Part shown: one piece after another, positions 51,170 through 59,211 of the stretch
Layout: every line of letters begins with the position of its first letter
Position numbering within the stretch: position 1 is the first letter of the stretch
Assembly (NCBI GenBank): GCA_965116565.1
Contig: OZ220699.1
Location: 620,001 to 684,000, forward strand
DNA length: 64,000 nt
Direction: 5' to 3'
From: Bin87 sp965116565
Lineage (GTDB): Bacteria; Chloroflexota; Dehalococcoidia; Lucifugimonadales; UBA3495
Notes under the pieces: generated by a model
Databases searched by the model: none
Told to the model about the DNA's origin: nothing
The model's input: the letters and a program-made list of their open reading frames with translations, nothing else
Translations under genes and position numbers: made by a program

Positions 51170-51194
51170 GCGGGTCAATCCGTCCCAAGCGGGA

Positions 51195-52379
51195 TCAGTA
51201 GGCCGCCTGCAGCACCTCAATGATCGGTCCGGCGTCAACCACAGGCTTGGGGTTGGTGCTGAGGCTGCGATCCTGCAACGTCGCCGTGGCGATGTATTCC
51301 AGCCCGTCCTCGGGGACACCCACCTCGCGCAGGGTGCGCGGCAGTTCCAGTTCCCGGCACAGTTCGTCCACCGCGTCGGCGGCGGCCAGCCCAGCCTCCT
51401 CGTCAGTCATCGTGGAGTTGGCGACGCCGATGGCCTCGGCGATCATGCGCTGCCGGTCGGCGCAGGCGTCCAGGTTGTAACGCATGGTATGCGGCAGCAG
51501 GATGGCGTTCGCCTCGCCGTGGGGCACGTCGTACAGTCCGCCAACGTGATGGCAGGTGGCAGTGTTCAGCCCCAACCCTCCGAAAGAAGCCAACGACGCC
51601 ATGGCGCAAGCGGTCTTGGTGGTGAGCAACGTGTCGATGTCGCCGTCCTTGCAGTTGGGCAGGTTTTCGAAGAGCAGGCGGATGGCGTGCAGGGCCATGC
51701 CGTCGCCGATGGGATTGCGGCCGGTGGAATAGACCGTCTCGATGGCGATGCGCAACTGACCTATGGCGGTGGACACCAGGATTCGTAGCGGCGTGGTGGC
51801 GAGAGCCTGCCCGTCCATGATGATCGTGCGGGGAGTGACTCCATCGCCGGCGATGCTCAGCTTGCGTCCCTGCTCGTGGTCGGTGATGCCGCCCCCGCCG
51901 CGGCTGAACTCGGCGCACCCCATGGTGGTCGGCACGCCGATAATGGGCAGCTTGGGCGACGGTGTTGGCGGCACGACGATTTTGTCGGGCGGCTCGAAGA
52001 AAATGGCGTAGTCCCGGATGTCGCCGCCCTCGGCCAGCAGGGTGGCGATTGCCTTGGTGGTGTCGTGGGTGCTGCCGCCGCCGACGCTGATGAAAACGTC
52101 GGGCTGGGTCTCCTGCGCCATGGCGGCGCCGGCTTCGACCGTCTCAACGGGCGAGTGGGGCGCGACGCCGGAGTAGGTGCCGACGTATCGGGACCCCAGC
52201 GCCTCCTGCACGCGCGGCACCACGTTGCACGCGCTGAGGATGGTGGGGCCGCAGGTGATCATGGCGCGGCTGCCGCCCAGGCTGTCCACAATCCTCGGCA
52301 GGTCGTTGATGGCGGTCTCAGAGCAGACGATGTCCTGGTGCAATGGGTCGTAGCGGTACTGCAAAGTGCTGGTGGGCAT
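51195..52379 (-). CDS. Iron-containing alcohol dehydrogenase/maleylacetate reductase-like
   Basis: 394 residues, group III dehydrogenase fold. NAD(P)-binding VFISVGGGSTHDTTKAIA and the C-terminal metal region CHHVGGLYDVPHGEANAILLPH are typical. But the TGMDALAHAVE helix reads TAIGQLRIAIE: the first-metal-ligand Asp is G207 and the His is I211, so only the two later His (277/278 and 287) remain. That could mean a metal-independent or altered enzyme. Maleylacetate reductase would fit the aromatic theme. Its start region overlaps the tail of the DUF5615 remnant. Confidence 0.8.
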   Translation of the reverse strand: MPTSTLQYRYDPLHQDIVCSETAINDLPRIVDSLGGSRAMITCGPTILSACNVVPRVQEALGSRYVGTYSGVAPHSPVETVEAGAAMAQETQPDVFISVGGGSTHDTTKAIATLLAEGGDIRDYAIFFEPPDKIVVPPTPSPKLPIIGVPTTMGCAEFSRGGGGITDHEQGRKLSIAGDGVTPRTIIMDGQALATTPLRILVSTAIGQLRIAIETVYSTGRNPIGDGMALHAIRLLFENLPNCKDGDIDTLLTTKTACAMASLASFGGLGLNTATCHHVGGLYDVPHGEANAILLPHTMRYNLDACADRQRMIAEAIGVANSTMTDEEAGLAAADAVDELCRELELPRTLREVGVPEDGLEYIATATLQDRSLSTNPKPVVDAGPIIEVLQAAY

Positions 52380-52429
52380 TGCGACTTCTCCTGTATCTCG
52401 GTTGCGAGGTCCGAAAGCGTGGACGATCC

Positions 52430-52767
52430 ACGCGTAAAATGTAGAGCATTTGGTTGTGCATCTCGTCTGCGGTGACCGTGTTCAGCAGTCGGAGCAGGCG
52501 ATTGGCTGTTTCGTAGGGCCGCCTGCGAACTGCGATGATGATTCCTGAGTGAGCAAGACCTTCAGTTACGTATGGATGATGTAATTCTTGGAAATCCCTA
52601 CGATTGTGCGTTACTTGACACAAACCTTGACTCGCGGCATACGCAAGTTACTCAGCGTCCGGCTTGCCCAACTGACCCGCGCTCCGTGCGGTTACAGTTC
52701 TGAATCCCCGAGCGGCCACCAACTCTGCGATAACGATATGCACATCCTCGTCAAGGTAGATTGACAT
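52430..52767 (-). pseudogene. DUF5615 PIN-like toxin with in-frame stop
   Basis: From ATG 52767: SIYLDEDVHIVIAELVAARG, VTARSAGQLGKPDAE, then TAA (52648-52650), and the same frame continues LAYAASQGLCQVTHNRRDFQ, ELHHPYVTEGLAHSGIIIAV, NRLLRLLNTVTADEM. The Mut7-C/PIN-like pattern DEDV ... THNRRDF ... HSGII is complete apart from the nonsense codon. The frame also lacks its own stop and runs on toward the ADH gene. It lies 14 nt after the DUF433 frame, its usual antitoxin partner. Confidence 0.75.
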
Positions 52768-52781
52768 GAACAGTTCGCCGT

Positions 52782-53077
52782 TCACAGGGTCCTGACGGTC
52801 GGATGGATAAGTTCGGGTGGGACCCGGTTTTGTGCGATGTAGCCGTTTATCTCTTCGATGTGATCGCAGTAGTAACTGAGGGCGTCAAACACGGCAGCTA
52901 GACTCAGGTGGGGCAGTCCGCTGCGGATCTCTTCCGGCGCGTATCCCAAGCGCCAAAGTTCTATAATGGCGCGCACCGGAGTTCGCGTGCCTTTCACGAT
53001 GGGCTCTTCACTAAGAATGCCTTCTTTCTTGATGATGTAACGGTGCGCGGTCGAGTTGCTCCCGCTTCTTCAACCAT
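52782..53077 (-). pseudogene. DUF433 antitoxin with frameshift
   Basis: The body RYIIKKEGILSEEPIVKGTR then TPVRAIIELWRLGYAPEEIR and VFDALSYYCDHIEEINGYIA is a good DUF433 match and is intact to TGA 52782-52784. The only suitable ATG (53077) begins in another frame (VEEAGATRPRT), so a one-base shift near 53035-53045 separates start from body. A GTG at 52997 could still make a shortened 71-residue form. Confidence 0.72.
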
Positions 53078-53295
53078 GGTCCAGCTCTCCTGTAGTAATC
53101 CCGTCCAATGGCGGTGGCTGCGCTCAGCGGATATCGTGGTTGGGACAAGATGCGCACGCACCCGTTCTGCGTTAGCGGGCAGGAAGCCCACCCCAGTTCT
53201 ATGTTGGCGGCGAACCAAACCGACACCGCACGGTGAGCGTTATGGTTTCTGGCCAACAGCGCAACCAGAAAGCTTACGTCGTACAGGGACCTCAA
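53011..53295 (-). pseudogene. Truncated PIN-domain toxin (VapC-like)
   Basis: TTG 53295 starts RSLYDVSFLVALLARNHNAH, RAVSVWFAANIELGWASCPL, TQNGCVRILSQPRYP, the N-terminal half of VapC toxins. After about residue 66 similarity ends and the frame runs into the DUF433 antitoxin region. The catalytic C-terminal half is absent. It lies 3 nt after the stop of its antitoxin frame at 53299-53508. Confidence 0.7.
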
Positions 53296-53298
53296 TTT

Positions 53299-53508
53299 TC
53301 AGATGCCCAACTCGTCGCGCCATTCGTTCACCATCTTGGTAGTGACTACGTAGTCGGTAAGAGGTATCGGCCGAATACCGTACTGCTACAGATCAACCGC
53401 CTCCACCGCGCTGACCTTCACCTCTACCTCAACCGCCTGTCCCTCCGGCAGGCCGAGCGGTTCGTCCAAATCGATAATCTGTCCTTTGATTACGCCTTTT
53501 CGTTTCAT
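53299..53508 (-). pseudogene. VapB-type antitoxin with in-frame TAG
   Basis: ATG 53508, preceded by AAGGA at 8 nt, gives RKGVIKGQIIDLDEPLGLPE, GQAVEVEVKVSAVEAVDL, typical of the short DUF104-like antitoxins. TAG at 53386-53388 interrupts at codon 41, and the same frame continues YGIRPIPLTDYVVTTKMVNE, WRDELGI to TGA 53299. The intact 69-residue length and the 3-nt distance to the PIN frame show a former antitoxin-toxin operon. Confidence 0.68.
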
Positions 53509-53580
53509 CGCGCTGTTCCTTGGTGTCGATGGGCCGATTTTACATCGCCAACGTTGGGTTGACGAAAACCGTTTGCCCCA

Positions 53581-54102
53581 CTACTGGTTCAGCCCCCGCT
53601 GCATGCCGCGCAGGTAGCCCGCCTGGCCGCCGTGCTGGTTGACCTCCCAGATGAGCAGGCGGAACATGTCGCCGACGGCCATGCTTTCGCCCCGGCGGTT
53701 GGTCATCTGCGTGTTGACCAGGGACTCGTCGTCGTGCTGCGCCAGGAATTCCAGCAAGTTGTTTCGTGCGGCGTCGGCGTACTCCATCAGCAGGGCCTTG
53801 TCGGGACACTTCCAGTTGGTGAGATCCTCCACGGTGTAGCCGAAGCCGACGTTCATCGGTTCCGGCGCGAAGCCCAGGCGCTCGGCCCACTCCCGCTCGT
53901 ATAGCTGGGTGTCCTGCTTGGCGAGGGATTGCACCCACATATCCAGCGCGCGCCCGTAGTGCCAGACGATGAAGCCGATGGAGTGGCACTGCTCGTTGGG
54001 CGTGAACTCGATCTCGTCCTGGGTCAGCCCGTCCACGTAGCGGACCAGCCACTCCCAGTTACTGTCAAACGATTCCTTGATAAATTCCTGCAACGCCATC
54101 AT
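53581..54102 (-). CDS. DinB-family protein
   Basis: 173 residues, four-helix DinB fold: FDSNWEWLVRYVDGLTQDEI, SIGFIVWHYGRALDMWVQSL (first metal-type His) and IWEVNQHGGQAGYLRGMQRG (second His motif HxGxxxxLRG). DinB/YfiT-like proteins are metal-binding, often thiol-dependent transferases or hydrolases of unknown substrate. Start is ATG-ATG at 54102/54099; GGAG stands upstream and fits the second ATG better. It lies downstream of the enoyl-CoA hydratase operon, separated by repeats. Confidence 0.82.
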   Translation of the reverse strand: MMALQEFIKESFDSNWEWLVRYVDGLTQDEIEFTPNEQCHSIGFIVWHYGRALDMWVQSLAKQDTQLYEREWAERLGFAPEPMNVGFGYTVEDLTNWKCPDKALLMEYADAARNNLLEFLAQHDDESLVNTQMTNRRGESMAVGDMFRLLIWEVNQHGGQAGYLRGMQRGLNQ

Positions 54103-54115
54103 AGTCTCCGCATTT

Positions 54116-54212
54116 CGTCATTCCCGCGAACGCTGGAACCCAGGGATCGCTTTCGCAATTTGAGTGTATCGGATTATCAACGCGCCTGGATTCCGGCGAA
54201 AGCCGGAATGAC
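54116..54212. repeat. Cluster of two ATTCCGGC/ATTCCCGC hairpin repeats
   Basis: tcattcccgcgaacgctggaacccag at 54118-54143 is a degenerate copy; 54190-54209 is a perfect 8-bp stem with a GAAA loop (attccggc-gaaa-gccggaat), the same as 12866-12885. Confidence 0.7.
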
Positions 54213-54222
54213 GGGGCGAAGG

Positions 54223-55011
54223 TCAGGTTGTCCAAACCGGCTTGCGCTTTTCCAAGAACGCGGTGATGCCCTCGTGTGCGTCGTCCTCCAGCAGGTTGTC
54301 CACCATGACTTTTCCAGCGAACTGGTACGCCGACGGCCGATCCATCTCGATCTGCTTGTAGAACGCCGCCTTGCCCAGCGCCAGGGTTTGCGCGCTGGCG
54401 GACGCGATCTGCCGGGCCAGGTTCATCACCTGCTCCTCCAGTTCGTCTGCCGGCGCGATGCGGCTGATGAGGCCGAACTCCAACGCTTCCTGCGCCGATA
54501 TGGGCCGGCCGGTCAGCAGCATCTCCATAGCCTTCTTGGGCATCACGGAGCGTGCGACGGCGACGCCCGGCGTGGTGCAGAACAGGCCGATCTGCACGCC
54601 CGGCGTGGCAAACGCGGCGGTGTCGGCGGCAACGGCGATGTCGCAGGTGGCGACCAGCTGGCAGCCGGCGGCGGTGGCCAAGCCCTGCACCTGGGCGATG
54701 ACTGGCTTGGGCAGCAGGCGGATGCCCTCCATGACGCGGGTGCAGGCGTCAAAGACGGCAGTGTAGTCCTCAGCGTCCCCGTTGACCAACTCGTTCAGGT
54801 CGTGGCCCGAGCTGAACACCGGCCCCTCGGAGCGGATCACTATGACGCGGGCGTCGCGATCGCCGGCGATTTCGTCGAGCCGTTCCTCAAGAGCCGCGAG
54901 GGTGCCTGACGAGAGAACGTTGCGCTTTGTCGGGTTGGTCAGCGTGAGGACGGCGATACCGTCAAGGGAGAGGTCATAAGATAGGGTTTTGTAGTGAAGT
55001 TCTTGATCCAT
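54223..55011 (-). CDS. Enoyl-CoA hydratase/isomerase family protein
   Basis: 262 residues, crotonase fold: IAVLTLTNPTKRNVLSSGTL, SEGPVFSSGHDLNELVNGDA, AQVQGLATAAGCQLVATCDI and TAAFATPGVQIGLFCTTPGV. ATPGVQIG replaces the GxPE motif, so the second catalytic Glu is lacking, as in human ECHDC3-like proteins. AGGTG stands before ATG 55011. It is the last gene of a unit with acyl-CoA dehydrogenase and two HEPN-like genes; its start is directly adjacent to the stop of the upstream gene. Confidence 0.87.
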   Translation of the reverse strand: MDQELHYKTLSYDLSLDGIAVLTLTNPTKRNVLSSGTLAALEERLDEIAGDRDARVIVIRSEGPVFSSGHDLNELVNGDAEDYTAVFDACTRVMEGIRLLPKPVIAQVQGLATAAGCQLVATCDIAVAADTAAFATPGVQIGLFCTTPGVAVARSVMPKKAMEMLLTGRPISAQEALEFGLISRIAPADELEEQVMNLARQIASASAQTLALGKAAFYKQIEMDRPSAYQFAGKVMVDNLLEDDAHEGITAFLEKRKPVWTT

Positions 55012-55013
55012 AT

Positions 55014-55379
55014 TCACCTCAGACTATCGGCAATTTCCAGCATCCGACCAACAAAACGTTGCACGTCCTGGCGGTAATTATCCAACTGATCACAGGTGAG
55101 AAAGACTTTGTCTAAATTCGGATGCAGCCGGTGGCGGGCGGTCCAAAATCCCTCAGCCAAGCCTCGCTCATTGTATTGAATTGACAGGCGCTCAACCACG
55201 TTGCTTTCGTGGCTATACTTCCCATGATCCCACTCTCGCAGCATCGCCACAGCGTTGACCGAATGGATTGCCGCGCCCCACATCATTTCCGACGCAAGCA
55301 AATTTTCGCCATCAACAAACATTTGCCCGGCAGCCCGCAAGCAGGATGCTACGGTTTGGATGTGATCATCAGGCGTCAC
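55014..55379 (-). CDS. HEPN/PaREP1-like small protein (pair 2, second gene)
   Basis: 121 residues: IQTVASCLRAAGQMFVDGEN, LLASEMMWGAAIHSVNAVAM, then NVVERLSIQYNERGLAEGFW and FVGRMLEIADSLR. Same ASEMMWGAA motif as the other family members. Start overlaps the stop of its paralogue upstream (ATGA), and its stop abuts the enoyl-CoA hydratase start, so all are translated from one message. Confidence 0.6.
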   Translation of the reverse strand: MTPDDHIQTVASCLRAAGQMFVDGENLLASEMMWGAAIHSVNAVAMLREWDHGKYSHESNVVERLSIQYNERGLAEGFWTARHRLHPNLDKVFLTCDQLDNYRQDVQRFVGRMLEIADSLR

Positions 55380-55762
55380 GGAATTGCCGGCGATCGCCTG
55401 GCCAGTTCCAGTAATTCGCCTACGAAATTGAGAATCAGCAGCCTGGCCATCCTGATTTCTCCAAGCTCCAAAAAGTCTTCCTGAATGTTATCCCGCAGTG
55501 TATCGGCGACGGCCCAACTCCCCGACAGGTGCAACTCGCGGAACTCTTTGTTGAGCGTCCAGAGAACCGACTCCAGGTCGTCCTTGGTCTGGTGAGGCCA
55601 GTCGCGAGACTTGGCAACAGCGGACAGCGCCACTTCTGTGGCCTGCCACATATTCGCAGAGCTTCCGGTGAGGTCGCCAGCCACATAGTCGGCAGCCGCG
55701 GCGTCCAGGTATTGGTACGCCGTTTTAGCGCGACTAACCTTGGGATGTTCAATTGTGGCCAT
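55376..55762 (-). CDS. HEPN/PaREP1-like small protein (pair 2, first gene)
   Basis: 128 residues: AKTAYQYLDAAAADYVAGDL, TGSSANMWQATEVALSAVAK, SRDWPHQTKDDLESVLWTL, FVGELLELARRSPAIP. SANMWQATE replaces the usual SEKMWGAA, so it is more diverged than its partner. AGGTGAG stands upstream of the ATG. It starts 15 nt after the acyl-CoA dehydrogenase gene. Confidence 0.58.
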   Translation of the reverse strand: MATIEHPKVSRAKTAYQYLDAAAADYVAGDLTGSSANMWQATEVALSAVAKSRDWPHQTKDDLESVLWTLNKEFRELHLSGSWAVADTLRDNIQEDFLELGEIRMARLLILNFVGELLELARRSPAIP

Positions 55763-55777
55763 TGGCTCACCTTTGTG

Positions 55778-56950
55778 CTACCCGCGCGGCAGGCCCAACC
55801 CCCGGCTGGCGATGATGTTGCGCTGCACCTCGCTGGTGCCGGCAGCGATGGTATGCGAGAACGCTCGCAGCCAGTGCTCCTGCATGTCGGCCTCCATGGG
55901 CGTCCACCTGGCGTCGCGCAGGCCACCGTACATCCCCATGACCTCCAGGCACGACGCGGTGGTGCGCTGCACGGTCTCGCTGCCGAACACCTTGGACATG
56001 GACGCTTCCTTGTTGGGCACCAGGCCCTCGCCCTGCATCCACGCCACGTTGTAGGCGATCAGCCGTGCCACCTCGCACTCGATGTACCGGTCGGCCAACA
56101 CGTTGCGTACCCAGGGCTCCTGGCTGAGTGGCTTGCCGTTGCGAGAGATGCCGTCGGCCCACTGTCGGGTATCGTCCAGGTGCCGGCGGGCCGCCGCCGA
56201 ATAGTCGATGCCGGAACGTTCGAAGTCCAGCAGCGTCACGGCCACGTACCAGCCGCGATTTTCCTCGCCCACGATATTGCGGGCGGGGACGCGGACGTTG
56301 TCGAATATGATCTGGTTGAACTCGTGCCGGTTGCCCATGTTGATGATGGGCCGCACCTCGATGCCGGGCGTCTTCATGTCCACCAGGAAGAAGCTGATGC
56401 CCCGGTGCTTGGGCGCGTCGGTGTCGGTGCGCGTGAGCAGCATGATCCAGTCGCCCCGGTGCCCCATGGAGGTCCAGATTTTGCTGCCGTTGATGACGAA
56501 CTCGTCGCCGTCGCGGATGGCGCGAGTGCTCAATGAGGCCAGGTCGGAGCCGGACTCGGGTTCACTGTAGCCCTGGCACCACTGCACCTCGCCCTTGGCC
56601 ACTGGCGGCAGGTGCTCGGCCTTCTGCTCGTCGGTGCCGTGAATCATCAACGTGGCTCCCATCATTCGCACGCCGAAGTTATCGCGGCCGGGCGCGCGGT
56701 GGTAGGTCATCGCCTCGTTGAAGATGGCGGTGCGCACCGGCGACGCCTTCTGACCGCCGTATTCCTCCGGCCAGTGCATGGTGAGCCAGCCGCGGTCGGC
56801 CAGCTTGCGCCGCATATCCAGGGTACGGTGCCAGTTTTCATCCCCCTCGCCGCGCTCGCCCAGTTCCCACTCGGGGACGTACTCCGCTGTGATGAATTGC
56901 TGGAGGTCGCTCTGGAAGGTTGCGTCCTCGGTGCCGAACTGGAACTCCAT
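55778..56950 (-). CDS. Acyl-CoA dehydrogenase
   Basis: 390 residues, full length. N-terminal helical domain, FAD/substrate loop WCQGYSEPESGSDLASLSTR, GDEFVINGSKIWTSMGHRGD, MGNRHEFNQIIFDNVRVPAR, and C-terminal GTSEVQRNIIASRGLGLPRG. The N-terminal W-P-E-E-Y-G-G signature (MHWPEEYGGQKASPVR) is typical of the FadE/CaiA-like branch. Catalytic base not assignable with certainty. First gene of a probable operon with two HEPN-like genes and enoyl-CoA hydratase. AGGAGAGG precedes the ATG. Confidence 0.9.
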   Translation of the reverse strand: MEFQFGTEDATFQSDLQQFITAEYVPEWELGERGEGDENWHRTLDMRRKLADRGWLTMHWPEEYGGQKASPVRTAIFNEAMTYHRAPGRDNFGVRMMGATLMIHGTDEQKAEHLPPVAKGEVQWCQGYSEPESGSDLASLSTRAIRDGDEFVINGSKIWTSMGHRGDWIMLLTRTDTDAPKHRGISFFLVDMKTPGIEVRPIINMGNRHEFNQIIFDNVRVPARNIVGEENRGWYVAVTLLDFERSGIDYSAAARRHLDDTRQWADGISRNGKPLSQEPWVRNVLADRYIECEVARLIAYNVAWMQGEGLVPNKEASMSKVFGSETVQRTTASCLEVMGMYGGLRDARWTPMEADMQEHWLRAFSHTIAAGTSEVQRNIIASRGLGLPRG

Positions 56951-57044
56951 GATTAACCTCTCCTGGTGACGCGGAGCTTGCTACTTGCAGTAGGGGTGGC
57001 CGGATGTCCGGCCGGAATGTCGCGCTATCTTACCACGCAGGGCA

Positions 57045-57896
57045 TTACATTTGGCTGTAGCCGCTGCCGGGGCCGCGGGTTTCGTCAACACCCCACCCGC
57101 GACCTTCGTCGATCCAGCCGAACTCCAGCAGTATCTGCTGGCTGTAGCAGACCCGTCCGGTGACCTTGTCCACGGGTTCGGACGCCAGCAGCAGAGTGGC
57201 CTGGGCCAGCAGTTCGGGCGGCTCGCCGCGCGGATCGTCCATGCCGTCGACCAGGTGGTGGAACACGGTCCCGGGCGTCGGCACCACCAGGGACGGCGCC
57301 ACGGCGGTTACGGAGATTCCATACTCATAGACTTCTTGCGCCAACCCTTGTGAGAAACGCTCCAGGGCTGCTTTCTCGGCTCCGTAGCATGTCCCGTTGT
57401 TGGTCGGTGTGGTGTACGGTCCACGGCCGGGACCGACTGCGGAACCCGACGAGATATTGACGATGCTGCCCGACTTGCGCTCGATCATGTCGGCCAGCAC
57501 AAGTTGGCTCAGGATGAACGGCGCATGGAAGTTTACAGCCCACGAACGCATCCACCGGTTGACGGGAAAGTCCTTGATGGGCAGGTAGTAGGTCAACGCT
57601 GCATTATTCACCAGCACGTCCACCGGCCCGTAGATGTGTCGCGCTTCCGACACCAGCATCTCGCAGTCCTCTGGAAGCGAGATGTTGGAGGCCACCGGAG
57701 TCGCCTCGCCGCCGGCCTCCTTGATGTCAGCGATGGTCTTGGCCAGAGAGCCTTCCAGCGGGTGGTCGCCTTCGTTGACGGTGCGGGCGGCGCAGATGAC
57801 GCGCGCGCCTTCGGCGGCGAACAGGCGGCTGATCTCAGCGCCAATACCGCGGCTCGCGCCGGTGACGATTGCGGTTTTTCCTTCGAGTCGGGGCAT
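57045..57896 (-). CDS. SDR-family oxidoreductase
   Basis: 283 residues. TAIVTGASRGIGAEISRLFA, NNAALTYYLPIKDFPVNRWM, NISSGSAVGPGRGPYTTPTN ... CYGAEKAALERFSQGLAQEV (catalytic Ser, Tyr, Lys as YGAEK) and a long insert between the catalytic Ser and Tyr, larger than in FabG. This resembles hydroxyacyl-CoA or C-terminal-domain SDRs of unknown substrate. It could serve the neighbouring acyl-CoA pathway. AGGA-type ribosome site is only partial. Confidence 0.85.
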   Translation of the reverse strand: MPRLEGKTAIVTGASRGIGAEISRLFAAEGARVICAARTVNEGDHPLEGSLAKTIADIKEAGGEATPVASNISLPEDCEMLVSEARHIYGPVDVLVNNAALTYYLPIKDFPVNRWMRSWAVNFHAPFILSQLVLADMIERKSGSIVNISSGSAVGPGRGPYTTPTNNGTCYGAEKAALERFSQGLAQEVYEYGISVTAVAPSLVVPTPGTVFHHLVDGMDDPRGEPPELLAQATLLLASEPVDKVTGRVCYSQQILLEFGWIDEGRGWGVDETRGPGSGYSQM

Positions 57897-57917
57897 TACG
57901 TATCGTCCTTTTCCTGT

Positions 57918-58100
57918 TTAGTTGTTGTTATCTACCGAGGATCCGTTGCGCGAGGGAGGCGGTTCGGTGAAGGGACGGCCATCGCGCTCAGCCGCTTCGC
58001 GGCGTTCCAGCCAGGCTTCCCAAAGACGATCTCGTTCTTAACGACCTTCCGCGCGGCCCTGATCGCAGTAAAACCGCTTGCGCAATTCTGCCAGTACCAT
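57918..58100 (-). pseudogene. Small charged protein with in-frame TAA
   Basis: ATG 58100 gives VLAELRKRFYCDQGRAEGR, TAA (58038-58040), then the same frame continues ERDRLWEAWLERREAAERDG, RPFTEPPPSRNG to TAA 57918. The AEGR-ER...WEAWLERREAAE...F.EPPP pattern recalls a short family I have seen only as unnamed proteins. Just upstream (58130-58330) an interrupted hydrophobic frame (LAWPEIAIIGIVSAAITIGV) may be a lost membrane partner. Nothing else in 57897-58362. Confidence 0.5.
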
Positions 58101-58362
58101 GAGTGTTTCCTCTACCAATCCGAACGTGGTCGGGAGCTAGCTCTACGCCGATGGTTATTGCGGCCGAAACTATGCCGATTATAGCAATTTCCGGCCAGGC
58201 GAGCGGCGGATCTTCCGCCGTGACCAGCCGGGCGTAGGTCAGTAGACCCGCCAGCGAACTCCAGATGCAGTAAACGCAAAGAGTATCCGGCCGCTACAGC
58301 GGCCCAGCACGCCGAACAGGCCGCGTCGGGTATTGTCGTCCTGTTGGTACGAGGTGGGGGCG

Positions 58363-59196
58363 CTAGCCATCCAGGAGGTCGGAAAGCACCGCTTCGTTCA
58401 TCGTGAAGCTTTCGGACTCGTCAGGGAACGCACCGGAACGGACGTCATCCGCGTAGCGTCGGAACGCCGCGGCGATGTCGTCAGCCAGTGTGGTGTAGCG
58501 GCGGGCGTGCTTGGGCAGGAAATCGGGGAACAGACCCAGCATATCGTGAAACACCTGCACCTGCCCATCGCAATCCGGCCCCGCCCCGATGCCGATGGTG
58601 GGAATGCTGAGACGTTCCGTGATCACCCCGGCCAAGGGGCTGGGCACGCACTCCAACACCACCGAGTACGCCCCGGCATCCTGCAAGGCGGTGGCATCAT
58701 CCAGCAGACGTCTGGCCGTCTCGCGGGTGCGCCCCTGCACGCGGTATCCGCCCAGCGCGTTCACCGACTGCGGTGTGAGGCCGATGTGCCCCATGACGGG
58801 CGCGCCGGCGTCCACGATGCGGCGCACGGTATCGGCGATGGCGACGCCGCCTTCCATCTTCACAGTGTGCGCGCCGCCTTCCTGCATCAACCGGCCGGCG
58901 TTGCGCATGGCCTCATTGGCGTCAACCTGGTAGGCCATGAAAGGCAGGTCGGCGACGATCAGGGCGCTGGACGCGCCGCGACTGACCATCCTGGTGTGCC
59001 GCACCATGTCGTCCATCGTGACCGGAATGGTCGAATCGTAGCCCAGGACAACCATCCCCAGGCTGTCGCCCACAAGGATGATCGGAATTTCAGCGGCGTC
59101 TGCGATGCGGGCGGCAGTGTAGTCGTAGGCGGTGACCATGGGGATCTTCTCCCCGTTCCGCTTCATCTCAGCCAGTTTTCTGATCGTGGTCGCCAT
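58363..59196 (-). CDS. panB: 3-methyl-2-oxobutanoate hydroxymethyltransferase
   Basis: 277 residues, full length. IPMVTAYDYTAARIADAAEI, ILVGDSLGMVVLGYDSTIPV, ALIVADLPFMAYQVDANEAM, VKMEGGVAIAD, MGHIGLTPQSVNALGGYRVQ and TIGIGAGPDCDGQVQVFHDM are all PanB signatures with the Mg2+ and catalytic residues. First dedicated step to pantothenate from ketoisovalerate. It lies 15 nt after a DUF2520 Rossmann protein, probably its reductase partner. Confidence 0.95.
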   Translation of the reverse strand: MATTIRKLAEMKRNGEKIPMVTAYDYTAARIADAAEIPIILVGDSLGMVVLGYDSTIPVTMDDMVRHTRMVSRGASSALIVADLPFMAYQVDANEAMRNAGRLMQEGGAHTVKMEGGVAIADTVRRIVDAGAPVMGHIGLTPQSVNALGGYRVQGRTRETARRLLDDATALQDAGAYSVVLECVPSPLAGVITERLSIPTIGIGAGPDCDGQVQVFHDMLGLFPDFLPKHARRYTTLADDIAAAFRRYADDVRSGAFPDESESFTMNEAVLSDLLDG

Positions 59197-59211
59197 GATG
59201 ACGCGATTGTA

